From NCBI GenBank assembly GCA_034336665.1, contig CM067584.1, positions 3,944,199 to 4,008,198 of the forward strand: a DNA stretch of 64,000 nucleotides. Reading direction: 5' to 3'. Numbering within the stretch: the first letter of the stretch is position 1; each line of letters begins with the position of its first letter. Both the position numbers and the translations under genes were made by a program. Origin of the DNA: Luscinia megarhynchos. Lineage: Eukaryota; Chordata; Aves; Passeriformes; Turdidae. Shown piece by piece: positions 35,627 to 47,805 of this stretch. Under the pieces are notes generated by a model that was given only the letters and a program-made list of their open reading frames with translations, ran no database searches and was not told where the DNA came from.

Positions 35627-36494
35627 TGCTCAGCTTGTCACAACCAACATGGATGTGTCAGCCATAGTAGGCCGCAAGCTTTAGCAAGAGTAGGCCACAA
35701 GCCTTGACATGAGTAGGCCACAAGCTTTAGCAAGAGTAGGCCGCAAGCCTTGGCAAGAGTAGGCCTCAAGCTTTAGCAAGAGTAGGCCGCAAGCCTTGGC
35801 AAGAATAGGCCTCAAGCTTTAGCAAGAGTAGGCCGCAAGCTTTAGCAAGAGTAGGCCGCAAGCCTTGGCAAGAGTAGGCCTCAAGCTTTAGCAAGAGTAG
35901 GCCGCAAGCTTTAGCAAGAGTAGGCCGCAAGCCTTGGCAAGAGTAGGCCGCAAGCCTTGGCATGAGTAGGCCACAAGCCTTGGCATGAGTAGGCCGCAAG
36001 CCTTGGCAAGAGTAGGCCGCAAGCCTTAGCAAGAGTAGGCCGCAAGCTTTAGCAAGAGTAGGCCGCAAGCCCTGGCAAGAGTGGGCCACAAGCCTTGGCA
36101 TGAGTAGGCCACAAGCCTTTGCATGAGTAGGCCGCAAGCCTTGGCAAGAGTAGGCCGCAAGCCTTGGCATGAGTAAGCGGGATTTTGAAGAAGGAATGTA
36201 AGAGATAAGAAAGTGCTTGGTAAAAAGAGTTCACCCTGCAGTTTTTATGGGGATTTTGGTAATATCTGCCTGGTACCTGGTTGGCTTAAACGAGGCATAG
36301 ACTGAGCAGTGATATTTAGTTATATAACTTAGTAACGCTGATATGATTGGTGAGCTATTTTTAGTAACAGGTAAAAAGGGATATAACCTTTGCTTTGTGG
36401 ATCATAAATGGCTTCTGGCACAGGGTGGAGACGCCATCTCTTCATCACCACCGCTGCGTCACCAGTGGAATTCCTAATTTGGGACACCATAACA
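35627..36494 (+). mobile_element. Probable solo LTR of an endogenous retrovirus, expanded by a minisatellite
   Basis: The 3' half has LTR-like signals in order on plus: a TATA-like GGGATATAACC (36379-36389), a polyadenylation-like ATCATAAATGG (about 36401), then GACGCCATCTCTTCATC, CGTCACCAGTGGAATTCC and the end GGGACACCATAACA. I associate the last phrases with avian ERV LTRs. The 5' end is either TGCTCAGC at 35627 (giving TG...CA ends with a GCAC duplication on both sides) or TGTCACAACC at 35636. No internal viral genes are present. It lies antisense to EBF2 in intron 6. Boundaries and family are uncertain. Confidence 0.5.
35666..36171. repeat. 23-bp minisatellite, 22 units, inside the LTR-like element
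   Basis: The unit is AGTAGGCCGCAAGC followed by TTTAGCAAG, or by variants CTTGGCAAG and CTTGGCATG. Starts at 35666, 35689, 35758, 36057 and 36149 all fall on exact multiples of 23, so 22 units fit 506 bp with no net length change. Substitutions cluster at a few unit positions, and the trimer at units 7-9 recurs at 10-12 with a 69-bp period. Because 69 is divisible by three, the minus strand stays open for 134 codons; this is not a protein. Confidence 0.97.
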
Positions 36495-36964
36495 GCACTG
36501 CAGGGTCTGAGCTCTGCCATCCCTGCTCAGTCACAGGCAGCACCCTGAGCAGGGCTACACTGGAATTCTGACTCAGAACATCACAGGAACCAAATTATCC
36601 AATTCCTGCCAGCAGGAGAGGGCACACTCTGAATTTCAGGGGAGAAGTTCCCTTTTGTATGGAAACATTCTCATTTCCAAGAGGGAGTGGAAAAATAACT
36701 GGAGAGCCTTCGGATCTAAATCCAGTCCCCAGAGCAAAGGTCACTGCAGAAATGTTTTATTCAGCAGCAGAACTTTTGGAATTCTTTCAAGGAGAAGAAG
36801 AAGCCCAACAACAACAGGGCTGAGATTTTTTTCCCACTGAACTATTTCTTCCTTTTTAAACAGGGATAAAGTCCCCAGGATTTGGTGAACACTGGTGAGT
36901 TGTGTCTCCTTCCAGCACACAGCAGGTAAAAAAGTGGGGAGAGGAACAAAAAAAGGTGAAATCA

Positions 36965-37040
36965 CCATGGTGATGGTGGAGTTATGGTTGAACTCAATGA
37001 CCTTGGTGTCCTCTCCAACCTCAAACATTCTGGAATTTTA
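36965..37040 (+). mobile_element. CR1 LINE 3'-tail fragment
   Basis: GTTGAACTCAATGACCTTGG followed by GTCCTCTCCAACCTCAAACA and TTCTGGAATTTT matches a CR1 3' tail (TTGAACTAGATGATCTT, CCCTTCCAACCCAAACC, ATTCTATGATT), diverged. Confidence 0.65.
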
Positions 37041-37958
37041 CCCCATGGAAATTGTGTTTGACTTTGCCCACGCTGCTTAGACACAGCTCTGCATAACCCA
37101 AAGGTGGTTTTGCAATTCTCCTCTCTCCATTTTCCCTTTTTCCCTTCTCCAGGGACACCAGACAATGTTACAGCTGGGTTGGTACATGGCACATTTTTAC
37201 ATTTACCAGCCACTTCACACCAGGGAAAAACACCTGTATTTCAATCACTGTGTAAAAACCTGCAGTTCGTTTTAAATTAACAGCAACCCATCACGAAGGC
37301 ATCACTGAGCTGAAAACATCACCATATTTATTGACCCACGTGGTTGCAAGGTGCACTTCAGAAATGAAATTCCACCTGCTGCCAAGTCCCTAAGCAGAGA
37401 TATTATCCTTTAAAAAAAAACTAAATAAATCCAAGCACTGCTGCCCAGCCAGAGCACACAGGACTCTCCTGGCTTGAAAAACAATAAAAAATTAACCCCA
37501 CAAGGGGCATTTTAGGTGCTGTGGGGTGTGTGGGGATGAGAGACAAGCCAAGGATTTCTCTGTGCACACACAGGCAAGACTCCCTCACTTTATTTGCATT
37601 TCTTGTGTGGATGGAGATGCAGCACACAGGATTATCCCTCACTCCTCACTGGGTGAAGAGGTGGGACAGAAATAACTGTGCAGAAATAACTCCAGGAGGA
37701 GGAGTCACTCTCTTGATGCTGCACCACCAGTTAGTGGTGGAAAAAAGGAAAATATTCAGCTTTGAGTTTTGTTTCTTTCAGCAAGTCAAGCCTCCAGACA
37801 GCAGGGCAGAGCTGGGATAAATTCCTCTCTCTGGGGCCTAAATCTGATTTAGTGACTGCTTTTAACACCCAATGGAGCAGCTTTACCTCTTTATCTTGCA
37901 TCCCTTATTTATTTCTCTCACTTACCCTCAGTGAGGTCCAGAGTTCCCCTGGAATGGA

Positions 37959-37973
37959 CACACACACACACAC
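37959..37973. repeat. (AC)n microsatellite
   Basis: Seven AC copies. Confidence 0.9.
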
Positions 37974-39379
37974 GAAAGGGAAAAACCAACACAGAAAAGG
38001 GAATTGCCCCACTGAGCCTGCAGGATGCTTCCACAGGCAGGAAAAAAGGTTCTGGGCTCAGAATAAATTAGGAGAGGTCTAGACAAAGTTAGGAGAGGTC
38101 CTAGAGCAAAACAGGAAAGTTGGGACTGACTGAGCACAGCAGGTGACTTGTGATGCACATCTTAAAGAGTTGTTAGAAATAAAACCCTGTTCTTTGTCCT
38201 TATCTCCATTTCATTTTGGGGCAGATCCCAAAGCCCCCCAGGAAGTTCAGAATTTTCACTGTGCACAGGGATAGACTCAGGATTACAAATTCAGCCCTGC
38301 CCCTGTCTCAATGCAGGGCCTTCCATCCTGAGCTGCTTCCCAGAAAATTCAGACTTCAGGCTGGAAAGTTCCCAAATGCACATTCATACCAAGCATTGAC
38401 ACAGCCAAAAATAAGCTCAAAATTTCATAGGAAAGGTCAGGATGGCACATCCAGGACTTGTGCCCCCCAAAGAACCCATTTCAACTTCCAGCTCTGCCCC
38501 AACCACAACTTGTGAGCACAGAATTAAAAGGGAAAATCGTGGGGTAAAGGGAGAGGGAGAGCCCATCACCTCATCAGAGTCCCAAAATTATTCAGATTAA
38601 CTCTGTGATGGAAATAAAATAAATTCTAAAAAGGAAATTATTGCAGATCTTTATTCAAACCAGCTTCACTGCTCTGAGTGCCAAAACAAGTCCATGAGAA
38701 ATATTATGACAACTAAAGTTTATTACAAAGGAGACAGAACAGGCCAGACACAGAAAGGATTAAAAACTGACTCTAAAATCAATCCAGTCCAGCATCAGCT
38801 CTCTTGTAACAACTTTAACAGTTACTACTGAATAATCTGGGGAAATTATTTTTTTCCTGGCTTTTCCTTATTTATTTCCTCCCCTTCTGGAGCCCTTCAG
38901 TGTGTGCTCCTTCCTGAAGCAGCTCTGCCTGGTTTTATTTCCCTGTCTGAGCCTTGCTGGACTCCAGATTTCAAACCCTTCCATGTCAGTGAGTTCCACA
39001 AGGAAGTTTTCTAAGCTCCTCCAAATACACAGACTTTTTACTGTGCCACTTCTTGCTTTAACAAACTGCTGCTCTCCCTCTCTCTTTGGCTATAGACCCA
39101 AAAACCAGATAAGAACCCAACCCTGGAGCTGAAACTGAGTAATACACAAAGCTGTTCTACATAAAATTACTCACAATCCCCAACCTGGCAGATTTCATGT
39201 CGCATTTTTGTCTTTTTACCCATCCCTTTCTCCCCATATTTCTACAAAAAAAAAAGGTTATTTTGTTGGAGAACATTACTGAAGCTGCTCAAAGGTTTAT
39301 CTGCCTCAGCAAGCCACCCCTGGTGAGGAGGGAATGTTCCAGGTGCACACATGGGATATTTGGTCACAATAAAAACAGA

Positions 39380-39420
39380 ACTTCATTTAAAAACTTCATT
39401 TAAAAACTTCATTTAAAAAC
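39380..39420. repeat. 13-bp triplicate ACTTCATTTAAAA
   Basis: Three exact copies, starting at 39380, 39393 and 39406, about 140 bp downstream of EBF2 exon 6 in the transcript direction. Confidence 0.95.
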
Positions 39421-39555
39421 TAAACATCAATTTTGTCCAAGTCCCCAAATGGCAGACATCAACAGATAACCAACGAGAAACAAGCTCAGATGATCCAAAG
39501 TGAAAACCAACAATTTTGGGGTGTTTTTGCAGGAAAATGAGGATTCATCTCCTAC

Positions 39556-39624
39556 CTGTCAATGATCACAGGGTCAGATGGGGTCTCATTTCTGTTGCCA
39601 CAACTTTTCTTCTCACAGCACCGA
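39556..39624 (-). CDS. EBF2: EBF2 coding exon 6 (residues 161-183 and two bases of Arg184)
   Basis: This is a 69-nt exon with acceptor CTCTCCAG|TCGG and donor GACAG|GTAGGA. It encodes [15 protein letters not shown] and PSDPVIID, completing the zinc knuckle with Cys163 and Cys169. Glu165 (CCEKK) is EBF2-type; EBF1 and EBF3 have CCDKK. The exon ends with two bases of Arg184, to be completed by an exon outside the window. It is the last EBF2 exon seen. The remainder of the DNA-binding domain, the IPT/TIG fold, the helix-loop-helix dimerisation region and the activation tail are not in this window. Confidence 0.96.
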
Positions 39625-40739
39625 CTGGAGAGGGGAAGAAAATCAAAATTAAAGAACCACTGGGACAGCTGAGAGCAAAGCACCAGCTCAAAGTCTGTCA
39701 GAAAACCTTCAGCACTCAATATTTGCCTGGCAGAGTAAAAATTCTGCTTTCCAGAAGGGGAAATTAAGGAATTGGTGCCTAAATCCTGGCTGGATCCAGC
39801 TGGAGTTTGACACTTGGCTCCCTGTAATCCATTCTGAATTAGCCAGCCAAAAATGAACAGCAACTTGAGACTGAGGTGATATTTAGAAAGGTCTAATAAG
39901 TGATTAACAGATGCCATCATGTCATTACAGGCAGGACCAAATGGGGTCTGTGGGGTTAAAATCCATCAAAAGTGTTAGAGCTATCAGCAGCCTAATAATT
40001 TGGTATATTCCATTAATTTTTTTTTATATTACTGTATTTTTTATTATTAAATATCTAAGTTTTATATGGTGACTGAAAAAAGCCAGAACATACTGAGATT
40101 CTGCAGGGGATCTGAAGGGAAGTTTTTCAGGTTGGCTTTTGCAATCCCTTTGCAATTGTTTCAGTGATAAAATATCAAATATTTAAGATAAAGTATTAAT
40201 TTATTAAGTATTAATTTATACACATTTCATTATAATATTAATTATAATAAATAATACTTTAAAAATTAAAAATCAAGAGACAGTTCATGATTTTATTTCC
40301 ACTGATATAATCACTGATGCTCCCAGCACACACAGCAGTTGAACAAAAAAACCAGGAGTTTAATAGACTTCAAAAATTCCTTTTCTCTGAAATTCTCACT
40401 TTTAATTATCTGAAGCAGCAGAGAAGATTTAAGATGTTTTCACTTTTTTTTTTTTTTTGTTCCAGTCAAAGCCAACATGAGTGGGAAGGATGAAGCACCA
40501 AAAGTTTAAAAAGTCTCTGTCAGGAGTCCCACATCCCTCAAAAGTCAGATCTGACCTTCCCAAAGATGTTTTCCACATCCTGCAGAGGTTTCTGTTCACA
40601 TTTACACAAGATGTGGAAATTTTGGTGGGTTTTTGTACAGAGGTGCTGAATACATTTGCAAAATTCTCTCAAGCATTCTGAGTATCAGAGTTTTTTTTCA
40701 ACTGGGGAGCAATTCCAGGCAGAATAAAATAAAGATAGA

Positions 40740-40786
<47 letters not shown>

Positions 40787-42529
40787 ATAGACTTTGAAAG
40801 TAAATAAATAAATAAATATTAAAAGCAGAAATAAATAAAATACTTGAATGCATTGAAAGCAGAATAAAATACTAAAGTGGGGATTTCTTTCTTGCTATGC
40901 CTCATATTCAATTACATGCCCTAAAATGAGCATTTAGACCAAAAAAAATCTCTTTCAGCTGTGAAAAATCCCAACATTTCCTCCAGTTTGCAGCAAGCTC
41001 CAGCTCTGGGGCTGGAGGAGCAGATTTATTTGAATAGCAGCTCTAACTGTTTCAACATTCCTGCATTCCCCTTGCCTCAAACCTGCACTTATTCATCGAT
41101 GCTACTCCTTTTAAAATAAAAGGATACACTAAATATTTAAAAATCCCTGGGGCAGCCCCTGTAGCTGCTGTAAATTGTCATGGCTCCATCGACTTCAGTG
41201 CAGCTCTGGTAATTCACACCAGCACTGAGCATCACCCTCCCTCCTTCTCCCAACTTTATTTTAAGTGCATCTCTTATGGATTTCACTGCCTAATCAGGGT
41301 TTAGAAAGAATTGAGAATTTTATACCAGGAGCCAAGATGGGAGGTGCTTTCTAAAGGAGAAAATTATAATAAACCCCCCCAAAAAAAAAAGCAGAAAATC
41401 CTCTCAAAGGAACAAAAATTTTGGATGTGCTTGACTTGTCCAGTATAGCAACACATGGAAAATAACATTTGGGATAAAATCTTTGCTGCTTTACAAGTCA
41501 TTATAACAAAGCAATAAAAAAGGAACCCAGTTTTTAAAATATTTCTGTCATGATTCAGGGATGCTGCCACTTCTTGGAGAGTATTTTAGGGTGAATTCTG
41601 TGAGACTGAGCACAGTGTGGCTGGGCTCAGAAACAAGTGCATCTTGTTTTATTTCTATTTCCACAATTATGAACTTTATATTTGTAAAATTCAAATATTT
41701 TTCATCTAAAACTGTGGCTTGCACTGAAGTTCTCCACGTATTTAACTGGTGTCTGCATTCCTATCCCAGCTGGGGAGAGATTTTGGAAGTGATAGACTAT
41801 CCCCTCTGACCATGGCACTTGCTGAGCCCAAATATATGAAAAAAAAATCTTTGATGAGGGAGAAGAGCCACTTCCAGTGAAGGATTTGTTTGCACATAAA
41901 TCAGAGTGGGACTGGGGATGTTTCAGCAAAAATTCCTCTTAAATTTTTAAATCCCCATTTCCAAGTGTTTCACCCCATACCCAACCACTAACATTGTCAC
42001 TTGCTTGGTTTCACAAGTGGCAGAATTGGAATTTGGGTTCCAATTTCAGCCCAAACCAAACCCCCAAACTCCAGGAGGGAGTTTCAGGTCCAGGATGAAT
42101 CCTTCAATATTTTCTTCAGAACAAATTATTGCCATGACTTCACCAATATTCACATTTCTGCTACAGCCTTGGGCTAGGACCACACCTTTAGAGATGCTCA
42201 TTTAAGACAAGAATATCCAGGCTTAAGGTGACTTTCTGCATCTTTTGTTGTTATACTTTCTCCTCTAATTAAATGTCCTTGGGGGAAATGATGGTTTATG
42301 GTAAGAATGGTCCAGAAAAAAAAAAAAAACAAATCAAACACAGCCCTACAAACTGAGCACCCCAGAAACCTCAAACTCCCATCCTTCCCCCTTCTCCTAT
42401 TTGACTAAAACTCTTTTAAAATTCACCCCTTAACTTCCCTCCCATCACCCCAACACCAAAATAAATTTTTAAAAAAAAATTAAAAAACTTTAAAAAAAAA
42501 AAATCTGCCTCTAATTTCAAACTCAAATA
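39625..42529. other. EBF2 intron 5, 3' part
   Basis: AT-rich intronic sequence. It holds an (AAAT)n microsatellite at 40739-40789 with a second short run at 40802-40818, and several A/T runs. No other element recognised. Confidence 0.6.
40739..40818. repeat. (AAAT)n microsatellite
   Basis: About 12 AAAT copies, a short break, then four more. Confidence 0.97.
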
Positions 42530-43180
42530 AGCTCACAGCATGGTGGCCTTTGTTTTGTTTTCTTCTGCCCAACTCCTCCCTGCAATTGCATAACAAAAGT
42601 GTCTAAATTCACACCATCTGGCCGATAAAGACGCGGCCCCAGCGGCCGCCTGGCCCAGCTGATTAGAGCTCCCGTCTAGTCTGAGCCTTGTGGCGAAAGT
42701 CACAGCTGTGGGGCTCGCTGCTCTCAATACAACTCTGTTATTAGCCAGCTGTAGACCCTGAGACTACTTCTGTTCGAATTATAATACCTTTTAACCCTCT
42801 GAGCATTGGGGGCGGAGGGGCTGCTGGCAGCAGCATAACAACGAGTTTGCTCGCAGCGGATAATTGGAAGGAAAGGGAGAAGTTGGTGGGGGGAGTGGGG
42901 AGGAGGAGTTATTGCAGGAGAGGAGGGTGTTTTACCTTGATTTCCAACCCTCAGTTTGTGTTGTTCCACACAAACCCACCTACAACAGGAGCTGTTCCGA
43001 TAAAGCCACAAGAAACCAAACAGAGGGAAAAAAAAAAAAAATCGGGTTGGGAACGAATAAATGAAGCCCTGCACTGAGAGCAGTAATTATTGAGAGTGAA
43101 CTTCCAATGGCTCTGACAGATTGCTGCAGCCATATCAATATTTAGACAACTTTCCTGCTAAGCAGGCATCTGTCACTGGC
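42530..43180. promoter_or_regulatory. Candidate intron 5 enhancer with three CAGCTG E-boxes
   Basis: A repeat-free, locally GC-rich block contains a NotI-type GCGGCCGC (42642-42649) and three CAGCTG E-boxes at 42656, 42703 and 42746. It also has GATTAG, CTGATTAG and TAATTG homeodomain-like motifs. CAGCTG is a common proneural and myogenic bHLH site, and EBF genes act downstream of proneural bHLH factors in neural tissue. Enhancer function is inference. Confidence 0.4.
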
Positions 43181-43339
43181 TGAGGGACACACGGCCACTT
43201 TCGGAGGCGCTGCAAAAAATATCTCCATGTGTGGTTATGTGCAGAAAAATCCACCCAAAAATGCCTACCTGCAGCTAGGGAGAGGAGCAGACAGACAGAC
43301 AGACCCTGCTTGTTTTCCTTTTCAAAAGCAGTAGGCATC

Positions 43340-44760
43340 AATTTCGACAGCAGAGTGGGTACAGTGCATTAAAATTTTATATACTGTTCCTAATGCAAAC
43401 TAAACTAGGGGCTTTAAAAATTGATGCTGCCACTTAAGCAGCACACAATGAGGAAGATTTGATTATTGTACTTAAAAGAAATAAAATAAAATGTCAAGTT
43501 TAACTAGAGTTGGAGCCATTCCCCTGGCATTATTCAGAGTGATGTGTGTAATGCCTCTTCAGAACACACAGCTCAGAGACAGCTCAGCAAAACACAGCAT
43601 TTAAAATCAAATGTCTTCATTAGGTTACAGAGCACTTTGGATTCCCTTCACTAATCTGTGTTTTACATGGGAAGGATGTCCCTGAGTTGTAATTCTTCCT
43701 TGGTTAATCTATCAAGCAGCAGAGCTGAGAATAATCAGAATAATGGCTCAGATTTGTGCACTGCTACCTCAGAGCAAGCAGGAGGAGGTTTGCAGGCATC
43801 ACTGGGGCTCAGGAATATCAAAGCTGAGCAGAGCATTGGTACCATAAAGGCAGGGAGAGGAAGGGAGGAAAGCCCAAATTAATTTTAAATCAAACAAGTC
43901 CATTTGGATGGGAAGGTGCTGGAATAGTTGAAGTTCCAAAGCAGGAGAGGGGAGACAAGGAACCGCCTCACTGCTCTTATTTATCACAAACCAAACAAGA
44001 AATCAGATATTTCATCTCTAATTTTCACCTGGTTGTAGTGAAACCTTCCAACAGCATGGATGGATATGTACACAGATATATATAATGACATACATGAGTT
44101 CTAAATGTGCCAGAAAGTCACTCAAACACCTCTGATCTTTGCCACAACATCAGCAGGTCCTTGTCAATCTTTACATCATGAGATATACATTGTGTTTGGG
44201 CAGAAATATGGAAGTTTCTGGTCCAAAATCTCATCTATTTAATTAATGAGCACTACACACAGCAGAGAAACAATACATTTGTTTCATACTGAATACCTGA
44301 TTCATGTTATACTAAAATGTAATGGAACTGTTGACATAATTAAGTTTTGAAACTAAGACTTCTGATAAAAATTCTGTCCAAATACGCTTCTCTCACTGAT
44401 GCTTTAACTTAAAAGCTATTTTAATAAAAAAAAAATTAAAAAATCAAGTAGCAAGCTGCATCATTAAAAGAAGCAACACTGAGTCCAACAGCTTAACCCT
44501 CTCCCACTGATACAATAAATCACAAACTGTGTTTAATAAAGGTCACCAATGGGTTTTGCCTCTTGTTTTATGAACGTTCTATGCACATTTTAGCACATTT
44601 TAATATAAGAACATTGACTGTTTGCATTATTATATGTATTGAAAAAAAAATTTAATTACCCAAGAACAGGAAAAGTAATAAGTTACCATGGAAGCACGAC
44701 ATACATAAGGTACATGTAAGTTCAGACTTATACAAAAGTTATTAAAAACATCCTCAAGTC
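43340..44760. promoter_or_regulatory. Candidate conserved AT-rich block in intron 5
   Basis: A long repeat-poor AT-rich stretch of more than 1 kb with few low-complexity interruptions, e.g. around TAATAAAGGTCACCAATGGG (about 44535). It has the look of deeply conserved non-coding DNA near exons of a developmental regulator. No alignment was available. Confidence 0.25.
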
Positions 44761-45398
44761 ATTTCACCCTCTAATTTATAAATTTAAATGTTTAAAATAG
44801 TGTCCTTTTTTTTGTTGGTTTGTTTTAATTAAAAAGTAGAAGGCCCCTAAATATTGTTCACGTGCATAGAAAGGAAAGGTTTGAGGGTTTTTTTCTTTTG
44901 GGGTAGAACTGCCCAAAATGAAAGAATATTAATGATGCCACTCTAATTAAGAAAATTAAAATATTTCACCAAAGGAAATGACATGAAGAACATCTTACAG
45001 TTCTCAGGTAAAAATATAGAAGTTAAACTGCTCATTCTACCCAAGGTGAATGAAATTTTATGAGCAATAAGGGTATAAAAGTCTTAATTCAAACAACACC
45101 TGCAAAGGCCTACTTCAAACAAAAATAGTGCAGCTGTGGTTGCTGAATCTCTTGCAGAAAAAATAAAAAGTAAATAAAAAAAAAAGAAACCCCTCCCAAA
45201 ATACCCAAGCATCACCTACATAAAGAGAAAAGATTCCTACAGCAAGACCCTCTCTGAGTCAACAACAAAATAAACAACAAAGTCAAACCCTCTCCACCTA
45301 AAATTTCCTTGGAGAGGCTCTCCCAGTATTTGGGGAAGCAAAGCTCACAAATAATCAATAATAATGTGCTAATAATTGTGCTAATAAATCCATCTTAC

Positions 45399-45472
45399 CT
45401 GCACATGACTTCGTGGGTGAGCAGCACTCTGCACATCTCGGGGTTCTTGTTCTGGCCTTCGTAAGTTATAGG
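45399..45472 (-). CDS. EBF2: EBF2 coding exon 5 (residues 137-160 and two bases of Ser161)
   Basis: This is a 74-nt exon with acceptor TTTTGTAG|CC and donor CAG|GTAAGA. It encodes PITYEGQNKNPEM, CRVLLTHE and VMC. It carries the first half of the COE zinc knuckle, His156 and Cys160 of the H-x3-C-x2-C-x5-C motif. Human EBF2 has PIAYEGQ at the start by my recollection, so the Thr is probably a lineage difference. The exon leaves two bases of Ser161 (phase 2). Confidence 0.96.
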
Positions 45473-45820
45473 CTACAAAAATGAAGAGAAGGGCTAAGGC
45501 AGGAGCAGCAGGGCTTGTTTATCCCTTAGAATATTCAGATGTGAGGGGAAGGGATTTCACCAGCACCTGCAAATAAACTCCTTCCCCTTTACATGCAGGG
45601 AAAACAGCCTGACATAAATATTGCTACAGAGTGGATAAAAATCTACAGCCCACAGAGAGGAAAAAAGAGACTTAAGAGCACAATTTTTAATGACTCTCCA
45701 AAATAGGTCTGAGCAAGAGAGCAAAGTGAGCCAGAGAGGGAAAACCAGGCAAGGAAATGTGGAGCAAGGAGGGAGGGTGAGGTGGGACAGGACAGCGTGG
45801 CACAGGTCAGCCATGCTCAC

Positions 45821-45876
45821 CTGCTTGGTGACAGAATCTATGAGCCTCACATAGAGATCCTGCTCTGTCCTGACAC
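45821..45876 (-). CDS. EBF2: EBF2 coding exon 4 (residues 118-136)
   Basis: This is a 56-nt exon with acceptor CCCTCCAG|GTGT and donor CAG|GTGAGC. It completes Gly118 and encodes VRTEQDLYVRLIDSVTKQ, ending in phase 0. The SVTKQ ending is EBF2-like (EBF1 and EBF3 have SMTKQ). It is the shortest exon found here, and it is flanked by the two shortest introns (235 and 348 bp). Confidence 0.96.
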
Positions 45877-45898
45877 CTGGAGGGGGAGAACAGGGATA

Positions 45899-45938
45899 AT
45901 TAACACATAAATAACACATAAATAACACATAAATAACA
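45899..45938. repeat. 11-bp AATAACACATA repeat in intron 3
   Basis: About three and a half copies, starting 23 bases into intron 3 on the acceptor side of exon 4. Confidence 0.9.
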
Positions 45939-46111
45939 TTCCACAGGCATCCAGCCCTCAGAGCAGCACAACAAACCCCTCCAGTGCCGTGTCACACCCA
46001 GGTCATTCTGCTCCCCAAGCCCATCCCTGCACAGAAGGGGACTCAAGCAAGGGAATTTTTGGAATATTTTGGAAATCCAGGCAGCCCCTGGACCCAGGGA
46101 AGGGCACTCAC

Positions 46112-46175
46112 CGTTGCTGTAGAGCAGCTGCAGTTTGTAGTGGGTGCCGTTGTTCGTCTTCTCGTTGCCTTGCTC
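46112..46175 (-). CDS. EBF2: EBF2 coding exon 3 (residues 97-117 and one base of Gly118)
   Basis: This is a 64-nt exon with acceptor TTTCAG|GAGC and donor AACG|GTGAGT. It encodes EQGNEKTNNGTHYKLQ followed by LLYSN, part of the DNA-binding domain. Thr at the NNGTHYK position, where EBF1 and EBF3 have Ile, again points to EBF2. It leaves one base of the next glycine codon (phase 1). The acceptor is preceded on the minus strand by a pyrimidine-rich tract made of long T runs (A runs on the plus strand at 46193-46219). Confidence 0.96.
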
Positions 46176-47318
<1,143 letters not shown>

Positions 47319-47414
47319 TTACTGGGTTGTGCAGCAGAAAAGGCAAAACAACAACAGAAAAGGCAGAGCACGCTCGGAGTGTCCCTTGTCACCGCCGCCT
47401 GCACCGGGCGGGAC

Positions 47415-47805
47415 GGGGATGATCCCTGGAACCAGAATCTCGGCAATATTCCCTGGAACCCGAGTTTTGGCGATGCTCCCTGGAACCCCAATTTCAGCCA
47501 CTCTCCCTGGAACCTCATTTTCAGAGATCTGCCCTAGAATCCCGATTTCGGTGATGCTCCCTAGAACCCCAATTTCGGCGATGGTCCCTGCAACCTGCAT
47601 TTCGGTGATGCTCCCTAGAACCCCAATTTCAGAGATGTGCCCCAGAATCCCGATTTCGGTGATGCTCCCTAGAACTCCAATTTCGGCGATGGTCCCTGCA
47701 ACCTGAATTTCACCCCATTTTCAGCGATGCTCCCTGGAGCCCCAATTTCAGACACTCTCCGTGGAACTCCAATTTCGGCGGTGCTCCCTGGAACCCCAAT
47801 TTCTC
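47415..47805. repeat. 27-bp minisatellite in EBF2 intron 1
   Basis: About 14 units on the theme GATGCTCCCTGGAACC followed by CCAATTTCGGC. Early core positions 47423, 47450 and 47477 are spaced exactly 27 bp. A four-unit higher-order period exists: the block at 47531 recurs at 47639, 108 bp later. The 9-codon period keeps plus-strand frames open (PGTPISA-type repeats); this is antisense intron, not a gene. Confidence 0.95.

Larger units (their letters stand above)
36495..39378. other. Intron 6, no gene seen
   Basis: Unique sequence apart from a CR1 fragment (36965-37040) and an (AC)n run (37959-37973). Confidence 0.5.

Noticed and set aside
35766..36170. 134-codon minus-strand repeat protein
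   Set aside because: It is the 23-bp array read with a 69-bp frame period; no promoter, no flanking coding sequence.
35666..36171. CRISPR-like array
   Set aside because: Units are directly contiguous without spacers and the context is vertebrate.
36329..36520. 63-codon minus-strand frame in the LTR-like element
   Set aside because: It runs antisense through LTR signals and resembles no protein family.
1..39555. The next EBF2 exon (FFLKFFLKCNQNC region)
   Set aside because: Not found by eye on the minus strand. A translated search of 1-39555 would be decisive.
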